Shown: positions 8,189 to 16,951 of the stretch, piece after piece
Layout: every line of letters begins with the position of its first letter
Position numbering within the stretch: position 1 is the first letter of the stretch
Assembly: GCF_030408575.1 (NCBI RefSeq)
Contig: NZ_CP047047.1
Coordinates: 1,723,991 to 1,787,990, forward strand
Reading direction: 5' to 3'
Source: Corynebacterium auris
GTDB taxonomy: Bacteria > Actinomycetota > Actinomycetes > Mycobacteriales > Mycobacteriaceae
DNA length: 64,000 nucleotides
Position numbers and translations under genes: made by a program
The notes under the pieces: model-generated
What the model was told of the DNA's origin: nothing
The model's database searches: none
The model's input: the letters and a program-made list of their open reading frames with translations, nothing else

Positions 8189-8191
8189 ACT
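8186..8191 (+). promoter_or_regulatory. possible -10 of zur (TAAACT)
   Basis: TAAACT overlaps the end of the arsR reading frame and is followed by 8 bases and the zur ATG, so zur may be transcribed on its own as a leaderless mRNA even when arsR is broken. AGGG inside the gap could instead act as a weak ribosome site. Confidence 0.35.
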
Positions 8192-8199
8192 AGGGCGTT

Positions 8200-8631
8200 A
8201 TGCCCACCAATCGCGCGACGAAACCCAAGCAGCCGAAACTTGGCGTGCGCAACACGCGCCAGCGTGAAGCCGTGGTGCGCGTCCTCCAGGACGTGGACAA
8301 GTTCATCTCCGCCCGCTTCATCCACGACGAGCTCGAGGCGCGCGGCGACAAGGTCGGCCTGACCACCGTCTACCGCACGCTCCAGTCGCTCAACGACGTC
8401 GGCGCCGTCGACGTCCTCCACAACGCGGACGGCGAAACCCTCTACCGCCACTGCCTCACCGACGAGCACCACCACCACTTGGTGTGCTCCATCTGCGGGC
8501 GCAGCGAGGAAATCGAGGGCGGCCCCGTGGAGAAGTGGGCGCAGCTCGTCGCCGACCGCTTCGGCTACGAGCTGATCGGCCACGACGCCGAGGTTTACGG
8601 CGTGTGCCGCGCCTGCCAGCAGGCCAGGTAG
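8200..8631 (+). CDS. zur: zinc uptake regulator Zur (Fur family)
   Basis: Zinc-dependent repressor of zinc-uptake genes. The 143-residue protein has the Fur winged helix (LTTVYRTLQSLNDVGAVDV, about 54-72), the metal-sensing His cluster H90-H93 before LVC, and the two structural CxxC pairs C96/C99 and C136/C139. The HHHH-LVC-xx-C pattern and the arsR neighbour favour Zur over the iron regulator Fur. It ends 9 bases from the convergent uppS stop. In C. glutamicum the same arsR-zur pair sits beside glyS (from memory), which supports the assignment. Confidence 0.93.
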   Translation: MPTNRATKPKQPKLGVRNTRQREAVVRVLQDVDKFISARFIHDELEARGDKVGLTTVYRTLQSLNDVGAVDVLHNADGETLYRHCLTDEHHHHLVCSICGRSEEIEGGPVEKWAQLVADRFGYELIGHDAEVYGVCRACQQAR

Positions 8632-8640
8632 GCCTCGGCG

Positions 8641-9372
8641 CTAGTTCTTCTCCACCGCTGCCCCGAAGCGGCGGTCGCGCTTGGCGTACTCCAACACCGC
8701 GTCATAAATGTCCTGCTTGGTCAGGTCCGGGAAGAGCTTGTCTTGGTAAACCATCTCGGCGTAGGCGGACTGCCAGAGGAGGAAGTTGGAGGTGCGCTGC
8801 TCGCCGCTGGGGCGCAGGAAAAGGTCGACGTCGGGCATGTCCGGGCGGTAGAACCACTGGGGCAGGCTCTCCTCGGTGATGTCGCGGGGGTCGAGGCGGC
8901 CGGCGCGCGCGGCCCGGACAATCTCGCGGACCCCGTCGACGATTTCGGCGCGGCCACCGTAGTTGACGCACATTGCCAGGGTCAGCCCGGTGTTGTTGCG
9001 GGTGAGCTCCTCTGCGGCCTCGAGCTCGCGGATGACGCTGCGCCACAGGCGGGGCCGGCGCCCGGCCCAGACGATGCGGACGTTCTTTTCGTGGAGCTCG
9101 TCGCGGCGGCGGCGCATGACGTCGCGGGAAAAGCCCATGAGGAAGCGGACCTCCTCGGCCTCGCGGCGCCAGTTTTCCGTGGAGAACCCGTAGGCGGAGA
9201 GCCACTCCACCCCACCCATCTCGATGCAGGCGTTGACGCAGTCCATGAGCACCCCCTCGCCCCGCTTGTGCCCCTCCGTGCGCTTCATGCCGCGTTCGGC
9301 GGCCCAGCGTCCGTTGCCGTCCATCACGAGGGCGATGTGGCGGGGGATGAACTCGGGGCTGAAGTCGATCAT
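8641..9372 (-). CDS. uppS: polyprenyl (decaprenyl) diphosphate synthase
   Basis: Cis-prenyltransferase that extends farnesyl or longer diphosphates with IPP to make the C50 carrier for peptidoglycan and arabinogalactan. The 243-residue protein has all signature blocks: [11 protein letters not shown] with catalytic D18, [10 protein letters not shown], and the C-terminal [20 protein letters not shown]. It starts 7 bases after the recO stop with an AGGACG ribosome site, so it is the last gene of the era-recO-uppS group. Corynebacteria carry two paralogues; the one next to recO is usually the long-chain (decaprenyl) enzyme. Chain length cannot be read from the sequence alone. Confidence 0.93.
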   Translation of the reverse strand: MIDFSPEFIPRHIALVMDGNGRWAAERGMKRTEGHKRGEGVLMDCVNACIEMGGVEWLSAYGFSTENWRREAEEVRFLMGFSRDVMRRRRDELHEKNVRIVWAGRRPRLWRSVIRELEAAEELTRNNTGLTLAMCVNYGGRAEIVDGVREIVRAARAGRLDPRDITEESLPQWFYRPDMPDVDLFLRPSGEQRTSNFLLWQSAYAEMVYQDKLFPDLTKQDIYDAVLEYAKRDRRFGAAVEKN

Positions 9373-9379
9373 CGTCCTA

Positions 9380-10099
9380 TTATGCCTGCTCCATGATCTT
9401 CAGGCTGCGCACCCCCGCCTCAAGGTGCCACTGCAGGTGGGCGGTGGTCGCGCGGTGGACCTTCTCGGCGTGCTCCGCGGTTGCGGGGCGGTCGTGCTGG
9501 ATCAGCCACATGGTGTGCAGCACCTCGGGGTCGACGTTCATCGCCCCCGGCGGGCGGCAGGCGCCGCACACGGCCCCGCCGAGCTGGGGGCTGAAGGCGC
9601 TGTGAGGGCCGGGGGCGCCGCAGTTGGCGCAGTCGTAGAGCGACAGCCCCCAGCCGGCGTTGTCGGTCGCGCGGAGGATGAAGGCGTCGAGGGCGAGGGT
9701 GGGGTGGTCGGCGCCCTGGAGGGTGTGGAGGGCGGCGGCGGTGGCGTCGAAAAGCGAGGCGTCGGGCAGGTCGGCGTAGCTGAGCTTTTCGGCCGTCTCC
9801 AACACGGCGCAGGCGGCAGTGTAGCGCTCGAAGTCCTCGATGATCCCGGCGCCGTAGTAGCTCACCGTGTCCGCCTGGGTGATGGTGGCCAGGTTGGCGC
9901 CCGGGTAGAGCTGGACGTCGATGTCCACGAAGGGCTGGATGCGCGAGCCGAAGCGCGACTTGGTCTTGCGCACCCCCTTGGCCACGGAGCGCACGAGGCC
10001 GTGGCTGCGGGTGAGCAGGACGACGACGCGATCGGCCTCGCCGAAGTCATAGGTGCGCACGACAAAGGCGCGGTCGCGGTAGCTAGCTCTGCGGGCCAC
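9380..10099 (-). CDS. recO: DNA repair protein RecO
   Basis: RecF-pathway mediator that anneals single strands and loads RecA on SSB-coated DNA. The 239-residue protein opens with the OB fold ([25 protein letters not shown]). It carries a four-cysteine zinc module (CANCG ... CGACRPPG) in the C-terminal half, as in other actinobacterial RecO proteins. It starts 8 bases after the era stop and precedes uppS closely, so the three are cotranscribed. Confidence 0.94.
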   Translation of the reverse strand: MARRASYRDRAFVVRTYDFGEADRVVVLLTRSHGLVRSVAKGVRKTKSRFGSRIQPFVDIDVQLYPGANLATITQADTVSYYGAGIIEDFERYTAACAVLETAEKLSYADLPDASLFDATAAALHTLQGADHPTLALDAFILRATDNAGWGLSLYDCANCGAPGPHSAFSPQLGGAVCGACRPPGAMNVDPEVLHTMWLIQHDRPATAEHAEKVHRATTAHLQWHLEAGVRSLKIMEQA

Positions 10100-10107
10100 G
10101 GGCGCTC

Positions 10108-11046
10108 CTAGAAGCCCAGCCGCCCGAGGTGCTTCGGGTCCTGCTGCCAGTTCTTCAGCACCTTGATGCGCAGGTCGAGGTAGACGTTGTGGCCGACAAG
10201 CTCCATGATCTGGGCGCGGGCGCGGTGCACGATCCCGGCGAGGCGGCGCCCGCCGGGGCCCTCGATGATGCGCTTTTGGCCCGGGCGCTCGAGGTACATC
10301 ACCGCGTAGATCATGGTGCGGTTGTCGCGCTCCGGGTCGGGGTGCATCTCGTCGATCTGGACGGCGACGGAGTGGGGCAGCTCGTCGCGCAGGCCGCGCA
10401 GCGCCTCCTCCCGGATGAGCTCGGCGATGCGCGTTTCGGTGTCCTCGTCGGTGATGTGGCCCTCGGGGTAGAAGCGGGGGCCGGGAGGGAGGTGGTCCGT
10501 CAGGACGTCGATAAGCACGTCCAGCTGGACGCGTTCGGTGGCGGAGACGGGGACGACCTCGCTGTCGGGGCCGAGCAGCGCGTGCAGCTCGAGGAGACGC
10601 TCGCCGACCTGGTCTTTCGTGGCCCTGTCCAGCTTGGTCACGATGCCCACGATCGGGGTGCCCGGCTTGGTCTCGCGGATCTGTTCGTAGATGTAGCGAT
10701 CACCGGGGCCGATCTTCTCGTCGGCGGGAACGGTCAGGCCGATCAGGTCGACGTCCTGGAAGGTGTCCTTGACCACGTCGTTGAGCCGCTCGCCGAGCAG
10801 GGTGCGCGGGCGGTGGATGCCGGGGGTGTCGACCAGGACCAGCTGCGCGGCGTCGGTGTTCACGATGCCGCGGATCGGGTGCCGCGTCGTCTCCGGCTGG
10901 TCCGCCATGATGGCGATCTTCTCCCCCACCAGCGCGTTCGTCAGCGTGGACTTGCCCGTGTTGGGCCGCCCGACGAAGCTGACGAAGCCGCTGCGGAAGC
11001 CCTCGGGCGTCGCCGTGAATTCGCTCGGGCCGGGAAGGGTGCTCAT
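10108..11046 (-). CDS. era: ribosome-assembly GTPase Era
   Basis: Binds the 3' end of 16S rRNA during 30S maturation. The 312-residue protein shows the P-loop GRPNTGKST (26-34), G3 DTPGIH, G4 TKLD and the C-terminal KH domain (KRIIEGPGGRRLAGIVHRAR). I chose the ATG at 11046: the frame stays open upstream, but that part overlaps the preceding gene. TAGACT, overlapping the stop codon of the upstream FAD/NAD(P) gene, lies 7 bases before the ATG, so era probably has its own leaderless promoter. It normally follows the cnnm gene; here a 10.5-kb block is inserted between them. One 11-mer copy lies at 10506. Confidence 0.95.
   Translation of the reverse strand: MSTLPGPSEFTATPEGFRSGFVSFVGRPNTGKSTLTNALVGEKIAIMADQPETTRHPIRGIVNTDAAQLVLVDTPGIHRPRTLLGERLNDVVKDTFQDVDLIGLTVPADEKIGPGDRYIYEQIRETKPGTPIVGIVTKLDRATKDQVGERLLELHALLGPDSEVVPVSATERVQLDVLIDVLTDHLPPGPRFYPEGHITDEDTETRIAELIREEALRGLRDELPHSVAVQIDEMHPDPERDNRTMIYAVMYLERPGQKRIIEGPGGRRLAGIVHRARAQIMELVGHNVYLDLRIKVLKNWQQDPKHLGRLGF
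10506..10516 (+). repeat. dispersed 11-mer CGTCGATAAGC, copy 2
   Basis: Exact copy, preceded by GGA. It is antisense inside era, which reads it as Leu-Ile-Asp-Val. Confidence 0.7.
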
Positions 11047-11053
11047 GGCGGAG

Positions 11054-11059
11054 AGTCTA
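11054..11059 (-). promoter_or_regulatory. -10 element of era (TAGACT)
   Basis: Minus-strand TAGACT overlaps the TAG stop of the FAD/NAD(P)-binding protein gene and ends 7 bases before the era ATG. It would let era be expressed independently of the accessory operon upstream. Confidence 0.5.
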
Positions 11060-12964
11060 CTTCCCCACCCCCGCTTTTCGGGCACCGCCGCTTTGCGACG
11101 CCCCCGCGAGCGCCCTCCGGAAGCCGAGGATCTCGCGGGCAACCGCGTCCGCCTTGCGGAAACCCAGCGCGTTGGAGCGCGGCCGCGCGAAAGGCGTTTC
11201 CGCCCCGCCGCCCACCACCAGCGGGCCGAGCAGGAAGCGGTGCGGGTCCACCTCGCCCGGCGCCTCCGGGATGGGGTGCCCGGCGGCGTCGACGGCGAAG
11301 GAGACCTCGTGGGGCTGGGTCACCGTGAGCTCGCCGCGGCGCAGCAGGCGCTGCAAAAGCGGGGCGGCGACGCGGCGGGGGGAGGCGTCGGCGAGGAAGG
11401 CGTCGATAAGCGTGCGGGCGATAACGGGCGGTGCGTCGACGCGCGGCGACGAAGCCGCAAAGCCCTCGGGGCCCGCGCTCACGCTCAGACGCGGGCCGAG
11501 GAAGCGCACCAGGCCCGCGCGGTGCAGGGCGAGCAGCTGTGCGACCCGCTGCGGCGGCGGGCCGCTGGCCACGTAGGAAAAGAGCCGGAACAGGTGGCGG
11601 CGCAGGCTCTCACGGTTGCGCGGGGAGTTGAACTCCCCGATCGCCTCGAGCTCGTAGGCGCGGACGTAGATCTGCAGGATCATCGACAGTACGGCGGCGT
11701 CCTCGGAGTTGGAGTCGTCGAACACGCGCTCCAGGCGGGTAGCGATCGTGTGCTCCACCGCCTCCTCGGCGCTGGCGCGGTCCGCGAAGTGGCGGTCCAG
11801 GGGGTCGACGAGGTCCGCGTAGTCCCACCGGTGCGCCGGGTCCGGGAAGGCGCGGGCGAGGTAATCGGCGGGAAGCTCCGGCGCGCCTCGGCCCCCGAGC
11901 TCTTCCGGCAGCAGCGTGTTCAGCTGCTGCTCGTGGACTTCCCAGGACACCGCGACGCGCTCCGGGTGGGCCTGGAACAGGTGCCGGTCGAAGGCGTAGC
12001 GCAGGTTCCACTCGATGAGCGGCACGACGTCCGCGTGGTAGTCCAGCGGCCTGTCCCCGCGCACGGCGTTGAGCGAGGCGGCGTCGAGGTGGCGGGCCCG
12101 GGGGAGCTCCCCCTCGTAGGTATAGGTCAGCTTGGGCAGATGGGTGGTGCCGCGCCCGGAGCCGACCCAGAGGATCGGCTCGCGCCCGCTGGGCTCGTAG
12201 GCGAACCCGCCGGGGGCGTCGGGGTCCGCCACGTAGCGGCCGCCCCGCCCCTCTGCGAGCAGCACCATCGCGTCGATGAAGGCCAGGCCGAACCCCCGCA
12301 CGATGGCGGACTCGCCCGGCGCGACCACGCTGAGGTCAATGTCCGCGGTGAAGCCGGGCGCGACGTAGGTCAGGCCGTGCTCCCGGGCCTGGGCCGCGAG
12401 CGAGCGCGGCCCCTCCTCCGGCTCGATGTCGACGTGGCCGAGGCAGAGCACGAGGAAGTCGATGTCGGTGATGCGGGTGCCGTCGGAAAGCTCGACCGCC
12501 TGCTCGGCGCCGGCGCCTGAGGCGTCGACCGCCTCGGCGCGGTGCACGCTCACCCGCGACCCGGCGCGGGCGAGCTCGCGCTCGGCGCGGTGGAAGGCTT
12601 CCTCCAGGTAGGCGGACATGACGCGGCGGCTGGCGAAGACCTTGCCGTTGGCCTTTGTGTCTTCGGCGGCGCCCGCCTGCGTGACAAACTCCTCCAGGCT
12701 CGGCCCGGGCACGACAGGGCCCTCCATCTCCACCGTCTCGTCGGCGTAGATGGTCACGTCCTGCGCCTCGGAGTTCATCCACAGAAGGGGCGACTGGTCG
12801 CGGCGCCAGATGCGCCCGCCGCCGGGGGGATACGGGTCAATGACGTGGATGTCCAGCTCGGGCGCGCCCTCGCCCAGCGCCGTGGCGTTTGCGGCCAGGC
12901 GCAGCAGGATCCCCGTCGTGCGCGGCCCGCCGCCGACGAAGACGACTCTCATCGCGTCCCCCAT
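11057..12964 (-). CDS. FAD/NAD(P)-binding protein (flavoprotein of unknown substrate)
   Basis: The 635-residue protein begins with a Rossmann dinucleotide-binding motif (VVFVGGGPRTTG, G11-G13) and belongs to the FAD-NAD(P)-binding family typified by long actinobacterial proteins of unknown activity. A second nucleotide-binding-like stretch (IVRGFGLAFIDAMVLL) and conserved GRIWRRDQSPLLWMNSEAQDV are visible. It may be an N-oxygenase, oxidase or thioredoxin-reductase-like partner supplying electrons. It starts immediately after the stop of the flavin monooxygenase gene (12965), with a second possible ATG at 12952, and is the last gene of the importer/monooxygenase operon. One 11-mer copy lies at 11401. 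Confidence 0.8.
   Translation of the reverse strand: MGDAMRVVFVGGGPRTTGILLRLAANATALGEGAPELDIHVIDPYPPGGGRIWRRDQSPLLWMNSEAQDVTIYADETVEMEGPVVPGPSLEEFVTQAGAAEDTKANGKVFASRRVMSAYLEEAFHRAERELARAGSRVSVHRAEAVDASGAGAEQAVELSDGTRITDIDFLVLCLGHVDIEPEEGPRSLAAQAREHGLTYVAPGFTADIDLSVVAPGESAIVRGFGLAFIDAMVLLAEGRGGRYVADPDAPGGFAYEPSGREPILWVGSGRGTTHLPKLTYTYEGELPRARHLDAASLNAVRGDRPLDYHADVVPLIEWNLRYAFDRHLFQAHPERVAVSWEVHEQQLNTLLPEELGGRGAPELPADYLARAFPDPAHRWDYADLVDPLDRHFADRASAEEAVEHTIATRLERVFDDSNSEDAAVLSMILQIYVRAYELEAIGEFNSPRNRESLRRHLFRLFSYVASGPPPQRVAQLLALHRAGLVRFLGPRLSVSAGPEGFAASSPRVDAPPVIARTLIDAFLADASPRRVAAPLLQRLLRRGELTVTQPHEVSFAVDAAGHPIPEAPGEVDPHRFLLGPLVVGGGAETPFARPRSNALGFRKADAVAREILGFRRALAGASQSGGARKAGVGK
11401..11411 (+). 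repeat. dispersed 11-mer CGTCGATAAGC, copy 3
   Basis: Exact copy, preceded by GG. It is antisense inside the FAD/NAD(P)-binding protein gene, which reads it as Leu-Ile-Asp-Ala. Confidence 0.7.
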
Positions 12965-13900
12965 CTACGCCAGCCCCAGGCGCGCGCGCAGGGACCGCGA
13001 GCCCGCGTGGTGGCCGAAGCGCCCGTTGCTGTCGCGCACGAGCGCGGCCAGGGCCTTCACGGCGGCGGCGTCGTTGTCGGCAATCTCCACGTGCAGGCCG
13101 CGGAGGGCGCTCTCGCGGGCGCGGGTGAGCTGCTCGTCGAGCCAGCCACCCACGTCCGCGGCGCCGGCGGGTACTTCCACCACCGGTAGAGCGCTCCCCT
13201 CCCCCGCCCGCTCGACGGCGTCGGGGCCGGAGAGCAGAACCACGTCGGCGAGCCTTTCGGCGTCCTCGCTCGCGGCGGTGCCCGTCGCCCGGACAAAGAC
13301 CGGCAGGGTCCCCTGCGGCGGCTGCGGGGTGATCGAGGGGCCCTTGATGGTGTACTCCTCGCCCACGCTGTCCGTGAGGGTGGCGTCGACGTAGTGCACG
13401 CGGTCGAGGTCGAGGAAGCGGCCGGTGCGGGCGTCGCGGATCTCCGCGTCGGCGTCCCAGGAGGTCCAGATTCGGCGCACGACGTCGATGACCTGCGTCG
13501 TCTCCGCCCAGGCCGCCTCCGGCGCGGCGGCGGGGCGCCTGCCTGTCGCGGCGGCGTCCGTATCACTGACCGAGGGCGCGGCCAGCCACCCGGCGCGGGC
13601 CCGGGCGACGTAGTCGAGCGAGGCCGTCGCCGTGGCCAGGTGGAAGGGCTCGGTGTGCGTCGTGGAAATCTCCGGCACGATGCCAATCTGCCGGGTGCGC
13701 GCGCCGAGGTAGGCGGCCAGGGTGGAGGCGTCGACGGGCACCTCGGGCGCGGCGTTGACGTAGGTATCGGCGAGTGTGACCAGGTCGATCCCGGAGGCGT
13801 CGAGAAGCCGCACGAGCTTGTCGACGTCCACAGGGGCGCCGACGGAAAGCCCCACGGAAATGATGAAGTCGGACGGACGGGCGGTGGTGGGTAGCGTCAT
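12965..13900 (-). CDS. luciferase-like (LLM) flavin-dependent monooxygenase, short form
   Basis: The 311-residue protein is a TIM-barrel flavin oxidoreductase of the bacterial luciferase superfamily. It is recognised by the N-terminal barrel (FIISVGLSVGAPVDVDKLVRLLD, then ASGIDLVTLADTY), the TRQIGIVPEISTTHTEPFHLA block and the SLDYVARARAGW block equivalent to the usual LD-lSgGR segment. These enzymes use FMNH2 or F420 and oxygen to oxidise small sulfur, nitrogen or aldehyde compounds. It has a good AGAAAGGAG ribosome site and lies 31 bases after the larger monooxygenase gene, in the same operon. It is shorter and more divergent than its neighbour and may work with it as a second subunit or on a related substrate. 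Confidence 0.82.
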   Translation of the reverse strand: MTLPTTARPSDFIISVGLSVGAPVDVDKLVRLLDASGIDLVTLADTYVNAAPEVPVDASTLAAYLGARTRQIGIVPEISTTHTEPFHLATATASLDYVARARAGWLAAPSVSDTDAAATGRRPAAAPEAAWAETTQVIDVVRRIWTSWDADAEIRDARTGRFLDLDRVHYVDATLTDSVGEEYTIKGPSITPQPPQGTLPVFVRATGTAASEDAERLADVVLLSGPDAVERAGEGSALPVVEVPAGAADVGGWLDEQLTRARESALRGLHVEIADNDAAAVKALAALVRDSNGRFGHHAGSRSLRARLGLA

Positions 13901-13931
13901 GGTGTTCTCCTTTCTGTGTGGTGCCCGGCGT

Positions 13932-15266
13932 TTAGGCGTTGTCCCGCGCGGCGGCCCAGTCCGCGGCCGGGCGGGCGGCGGGCAGACCCAGGTTGTCGCG
14001 CAGCGTGGCGCCCTCGTAGCGCTCGGGGTAGGCGCCGCGCTCCTGCAGCTCGGGCACGACGCGGTCGACGAACTCGTCCAGGCCGCCCGGGGTGATCGGC
14101 GGGACGAGGATGTAGCCGTCGGCGGCGAAGTTCTGCACGCGGTGGATGAGGTCCTCGGCGATCTCGGCAGGCGTGCCCACCAGCGCCGCCCGCCGGGTCA
14201 CGCGCACCACGAGGTCGCGGATGCTCAGGTTCTCGGCCTGGGCGAGCTCGCGCCACGCCGCCACCGTCTTTAGGGCGTCCTTGTTGTAGCGCACCTCGCG
14301 CCCCTGGGAGGCCGGGTTATCGGGGTCCTCCACCACCGGGTCGACGTCCGGCAGCGGGCCGTCCGGGTCGTAGCTGCTGAGGTCGCGGTTCCACACCCTT
14401 TCCACGAAAGCGATGGCCCCGGCCCCGCTGACCTGCTGGTACTCGATGTCCAGGCGGTGCTCCTGCGCCTCTTCGGGGGTGTCGCCGATGAAGTAGGAGA
14501 TACCCGGGAAGATCTTCAGCGAATCGTCGCTGCGGCCGAAACGGCGCAGCCGCTCGTGCAGGTCCGCGTAGAACTCCTTCCCCGATTCCAGGCCGTTGTG
14601 TAGGGTGAACACAACCTCAGCGGAGCCGGCCGCGAAATCGCGCCCCGCCGGCGAGTCGCCCGCCTGAAACACCACCGGGTGTCCCTGGACCGGCGCCGGG
14701 ACCCCGCCGGGGGAGGTGAAATCGAAGAAGTCGCTCGCGTGCGTCACCGCGCCGCGCGGGCCTGCATCCCACAGCTCGCGGGCCGAGGCGATGAAGTCCA
14801 CGGCGCGCCGGTAGCGGTCAGGGTAGGCAAGGAACCCGCCGCGGCGGAAATTCGCGCCGGTAAAGGAATCGGGGGTGGTCACGGCGTTCCAGGCGGCGCG
14901 CCCGCCGGAAAGCACGTCTACGCTAGCGAGCTGGCGGGCCAGCTCGTAGGGCTCGTTGAAGGTGGTGCTCAGTGTGCCAACCAGCCCGATGTGCCTGGTC
15001 ACCGCCGATAGCGCGGCGAGCGCCGTCACCGTGTTCGGGCGCCCGGCGACATCGAGGACGTCGACCTGGCCCTTGTCCTCGCGCAGGCGCAGGCCTTCCG
15101 CGAGGAAGAAGAAGTCGAACAGCCCACGCTCCGCGGTTTGGGCGAAGCGGCGGAAGGAATCGAACTCGATGTGGCTGCCGGAATCGGGGTGCGCCCACAC
15201 CGTCGTGTTGTTCACTCCCGGGAAGTGGGCCGCGAGGTGGACCTTGCGGGTGGTGTCGGTGGTCAT
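13932..15266 (-). CDS. flavin-dependent monooxygenase, NtaA/SnaA/DszA family
   Basis: The 444-residue protein has the size and motifs of the NtaA/SnaA/DszA branch of the luciferase superfamily. Visible blocks are VHLAAHFPG at the start, AERGLFDFFFLAEG, RHIGLVGTLSTTFNEPYELARQ, SGGRAAWNAVTT, and HPVVFQAGDSPAGRDFAA. Characterised members need FMNH2 from a partner reductase and open nitrilotriacetate, EDTA, sulfones or sulfonate esters. AAGGAGAG precedes the ATG. It lies between a peptide-type substrate-binding protein and a second monooxygenase, so the importer probably brings in its substrate. The substrate itself cannot be read from the sequence; a sulfur- or nitrogen-bearing small molecule is my inference. 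Confidence 0.88.
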   Translation of the reverse strand: MTTDTTRKVHLAAHFPGVNNTTVWAHPDSGSHIEFDSFRRFAQTAERGLFDFFFLAEGLRLREDKGQVDVLDVAGRPNTVTALAALSAVTRHIGLVGTLSTTFNEPYELARQLASVDVLSGGRAAWNAVTTPDSFTGANFRRGGFLAYPDRYRRAVDFIASARELWDAGPRGAVTHASDFFDFTSPGGVPAPVQGHPVVFQAGDSPAGRDFAAGSAEVVFTLHNGLESGKEFYADLHERLRRFGRSDDSLKIFPGISYFIGDTPEEAQEHRLDIEYQQVSGAGAIAFVERVWNRDLSSYDPDGPLPDVDPVVEDPDNPASQGREVRYNKDALKTVAAWRELAQAENLSIRDLVVRVTRRAALVGTPAEIAEDLIHRVQNFAADGYILVPPITPGGLDEFVDRVVPELQERGAYPERYEGATLRDNLGLPAARPAADWAAARDNA

Positions 15267-15328
15267 TGGTTTTTCTCTCCTTTGGGTTGTGTGTCGTCTG
15301 CGGGTGCGGTTCAGGCTCAGTCCCAGGC

Positions 15329-16951
15329 TCAGTCCTGTCTGCTGCTGTCCCAGCCGGCGTTGAGCAGGACGTCGAGGCGCGAGTCGGCAGCCATGGTCAC
15401 GCCGTAGGAGTCATCGCGGACGCCGAACGTGGAGGTGAGCTCGAAGATCGGGATGACCCAGCCGTCGCGCACGAGGTCCTGCTGCAGCTCGTGCAGAACT
15501 TTGGCGCGCTCGGTGGGGTCAGTGATCCGCCCCTGCAATATGAGCTTTTCCTGCAGCTCCGGCACCGGGACCGGGTAGTTGCCCTTCGAACCTGTCTCAC
15601 CGAAGAAAACACGCAGGACCCCGCCGTCCATGTAGGAGTAGTTCACCAGCGACAGGTCAAAGTTGTTCGAGGAAATGATCGCCATGAACTCGGCGGAGCC
15701 GCCCGAGCTCAACTCCGCGCCGATGCCCACCTCGGCGAGCTGCTGCTGCAGAAGGGTCACCACGGCGCGCGTGGGCGGGAAGATCGGCGGGTACGCGATG
15801 CGCAGCACGAGGCGCGTGCCGTCCTTTTCGCGGATCCCGTCGGGCCCGGGCAGCCACCCGGCGTCGTCGAGAAGCTTCTTGGCCTCGTCAAGGTCGTGGT
15901 CCGGGAGGGTATCTGTGACATCGTAGTAGTTCGGCGTTGTCGCAGATAGCGGGCTAGTGGCCGCGTTGAAGCGCGGACTCAACGATCCCTCGATGATCTC
16001 CGGGCGGTCCACGGTGTGGGCCACGGCGAGGCGCACCGCGCGGTCCTGCAGAAGCTCGCTCTGGTCGTTGGGGTAAACGCCGTAGGCCACGCCGGGGTTC
16101 GTACGGGATACGAGGTAGTGGCCCTCTTGCTCGACCACCGCTTCGTCGTGCGGCACCACCGAGGCGGCGTTGAACTCGCCGCTGACGATCCCGCCGACGC
16201 GGTTGCCCGCCTCCGGGACAACGGCGAACACCAACCGCTGCGCACGGTGCTCGGGGACCTGTGCCCGTTTCAGGTGCTCCGGCGCCCAGTTGTAGCCCTC
16301 CCGGCGGCTCATGATCACGTGGGAGTCCTTTTTGTGCTCCTCGAGCACGTAGGCACCAGAGCCGTAAACACCCTCACCGGTCGCACGCTGCTCGAAGGGG
16401 ATTTTCAGCGTCTCGGGCGAGACCAGGCCCATCGTCACACCCGAGACGAACGGGAGGAAACCGACCTGGGGTTCCTGGAAACGCACGACCGCGGTGTACT
16501 CGTCGACGACGTCAGTCCCGGCGTAGTTTCCCATCTCCGCCACGGCGTTCGCGGCCGGGCCCGCGGCCTTGATGTCGTCGAAGTTGGCCTTGACCACCTC
16601 GGCGTTAAGCGGCTCGCCGTCCGAGAAGGTCACGTCCGTGCGCAGGTGGAAGGTGTACGCCGTGGCGTCCTCATTGACCTCGAAGGATTCCGCCAGCCAC
16701 GGTTCGATTTCACCCGTTTCCGGGTTGGTGTAAACGAGCGAATCGTACATCTGGCGGGTGAGGTTCCACATGTCGTTTCCCGCCCCGCGGCCGCCGGGGC
16801 TGAGGCTCACCGGGTCGTGGCCCAGCGCGATGACGAACGGCGCGTCGCGTTCCGTCGAACCGGCGTTGCCGCCGCAGGCGGTCAGGCCGGTCGCCGCGAG
16901 GGCCCCAACAATGAGCAGGGCGATGGTCTTCAGCAGGGATGGGTTACGCAC
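15329..16951 (-). CDS. ABC importer substrate-binding lipoprotein (peptide/nickel type)
   Basis: The 540-residue protein is of solute-binding family 5 (DppA/OppA/NikA). The signal peptide ends with the lipobox LTAC (C26), followed by GGNAGST. The domain starts FVIALGHDPVSLSPGG and contains typical family blocks (MYDSLVYTNPETGEIEPWLAESFEV; FSDGEPLNAEVVKANFDDI; ALKIPFEQ-like). Its start overlaps the end of the ATPase gene by 8 bases, so the two are coupled. With the two permeases and the double ATPase it forms a complete importer feeding the monooxygenases downstream. An imperfect 12-base duplication (CAGGCTCAGTCC twice, 15312-15334) covers the 3' end. Confidence 0.92.
   Translation of the reverse strand: MRNPSLLKTIALLIVGALAATGLTACGGNAGSTERDAPFVIALGHDPVSLSPGGRGAGNDMWNLTRQMYDSLVYTNPETGEIEPWLAESFEVNEDATAYTFHLRTDVTFSDGEPLNAEVVKANFDDIKAAGPAANAVAEMGNYAGTDVVDEYTAVVRFQEPQVGFLPFVSGVTMGLVSPETLKIPFEQRATGEGVYGSGAYVLEEHKKDSHVIMSRREGYNWAPEHLKRAQVPEHRAQRLVFAVVPEAGNRVGGIVSGEFNAASVVPHDEAVVEQEGHYLVSRTNPGVAYGVYPNDQSELLQDRAVRLAVAHTVDRPEIIEGSLSPRFNAATSPLSATTPNYYDVTDTLPDHDLDEAKKLLDDAGWLPGPDGIREKDGTRLVLRIAYPPIFPPTRAVVTLLQQQLAEVGIGAELSSGGSAEFMAIISSNNFDLSLVNYSYMDGGVLRVFFGETGSKGNYPVPVPELQEKLILQGRITDPTERAKVLHELQQDLVRDGWVIPIFELTSTFGVRDDSYGVTMAADSRLDVLLNAGWDSSRQD

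Noticed and set aside
10129-12520. Plus-strand open frames of 399 and 585 codons opposite era and the FAD/NAD(P) gene
   Set aside because: Shadows of well-supported minus-strand genes.
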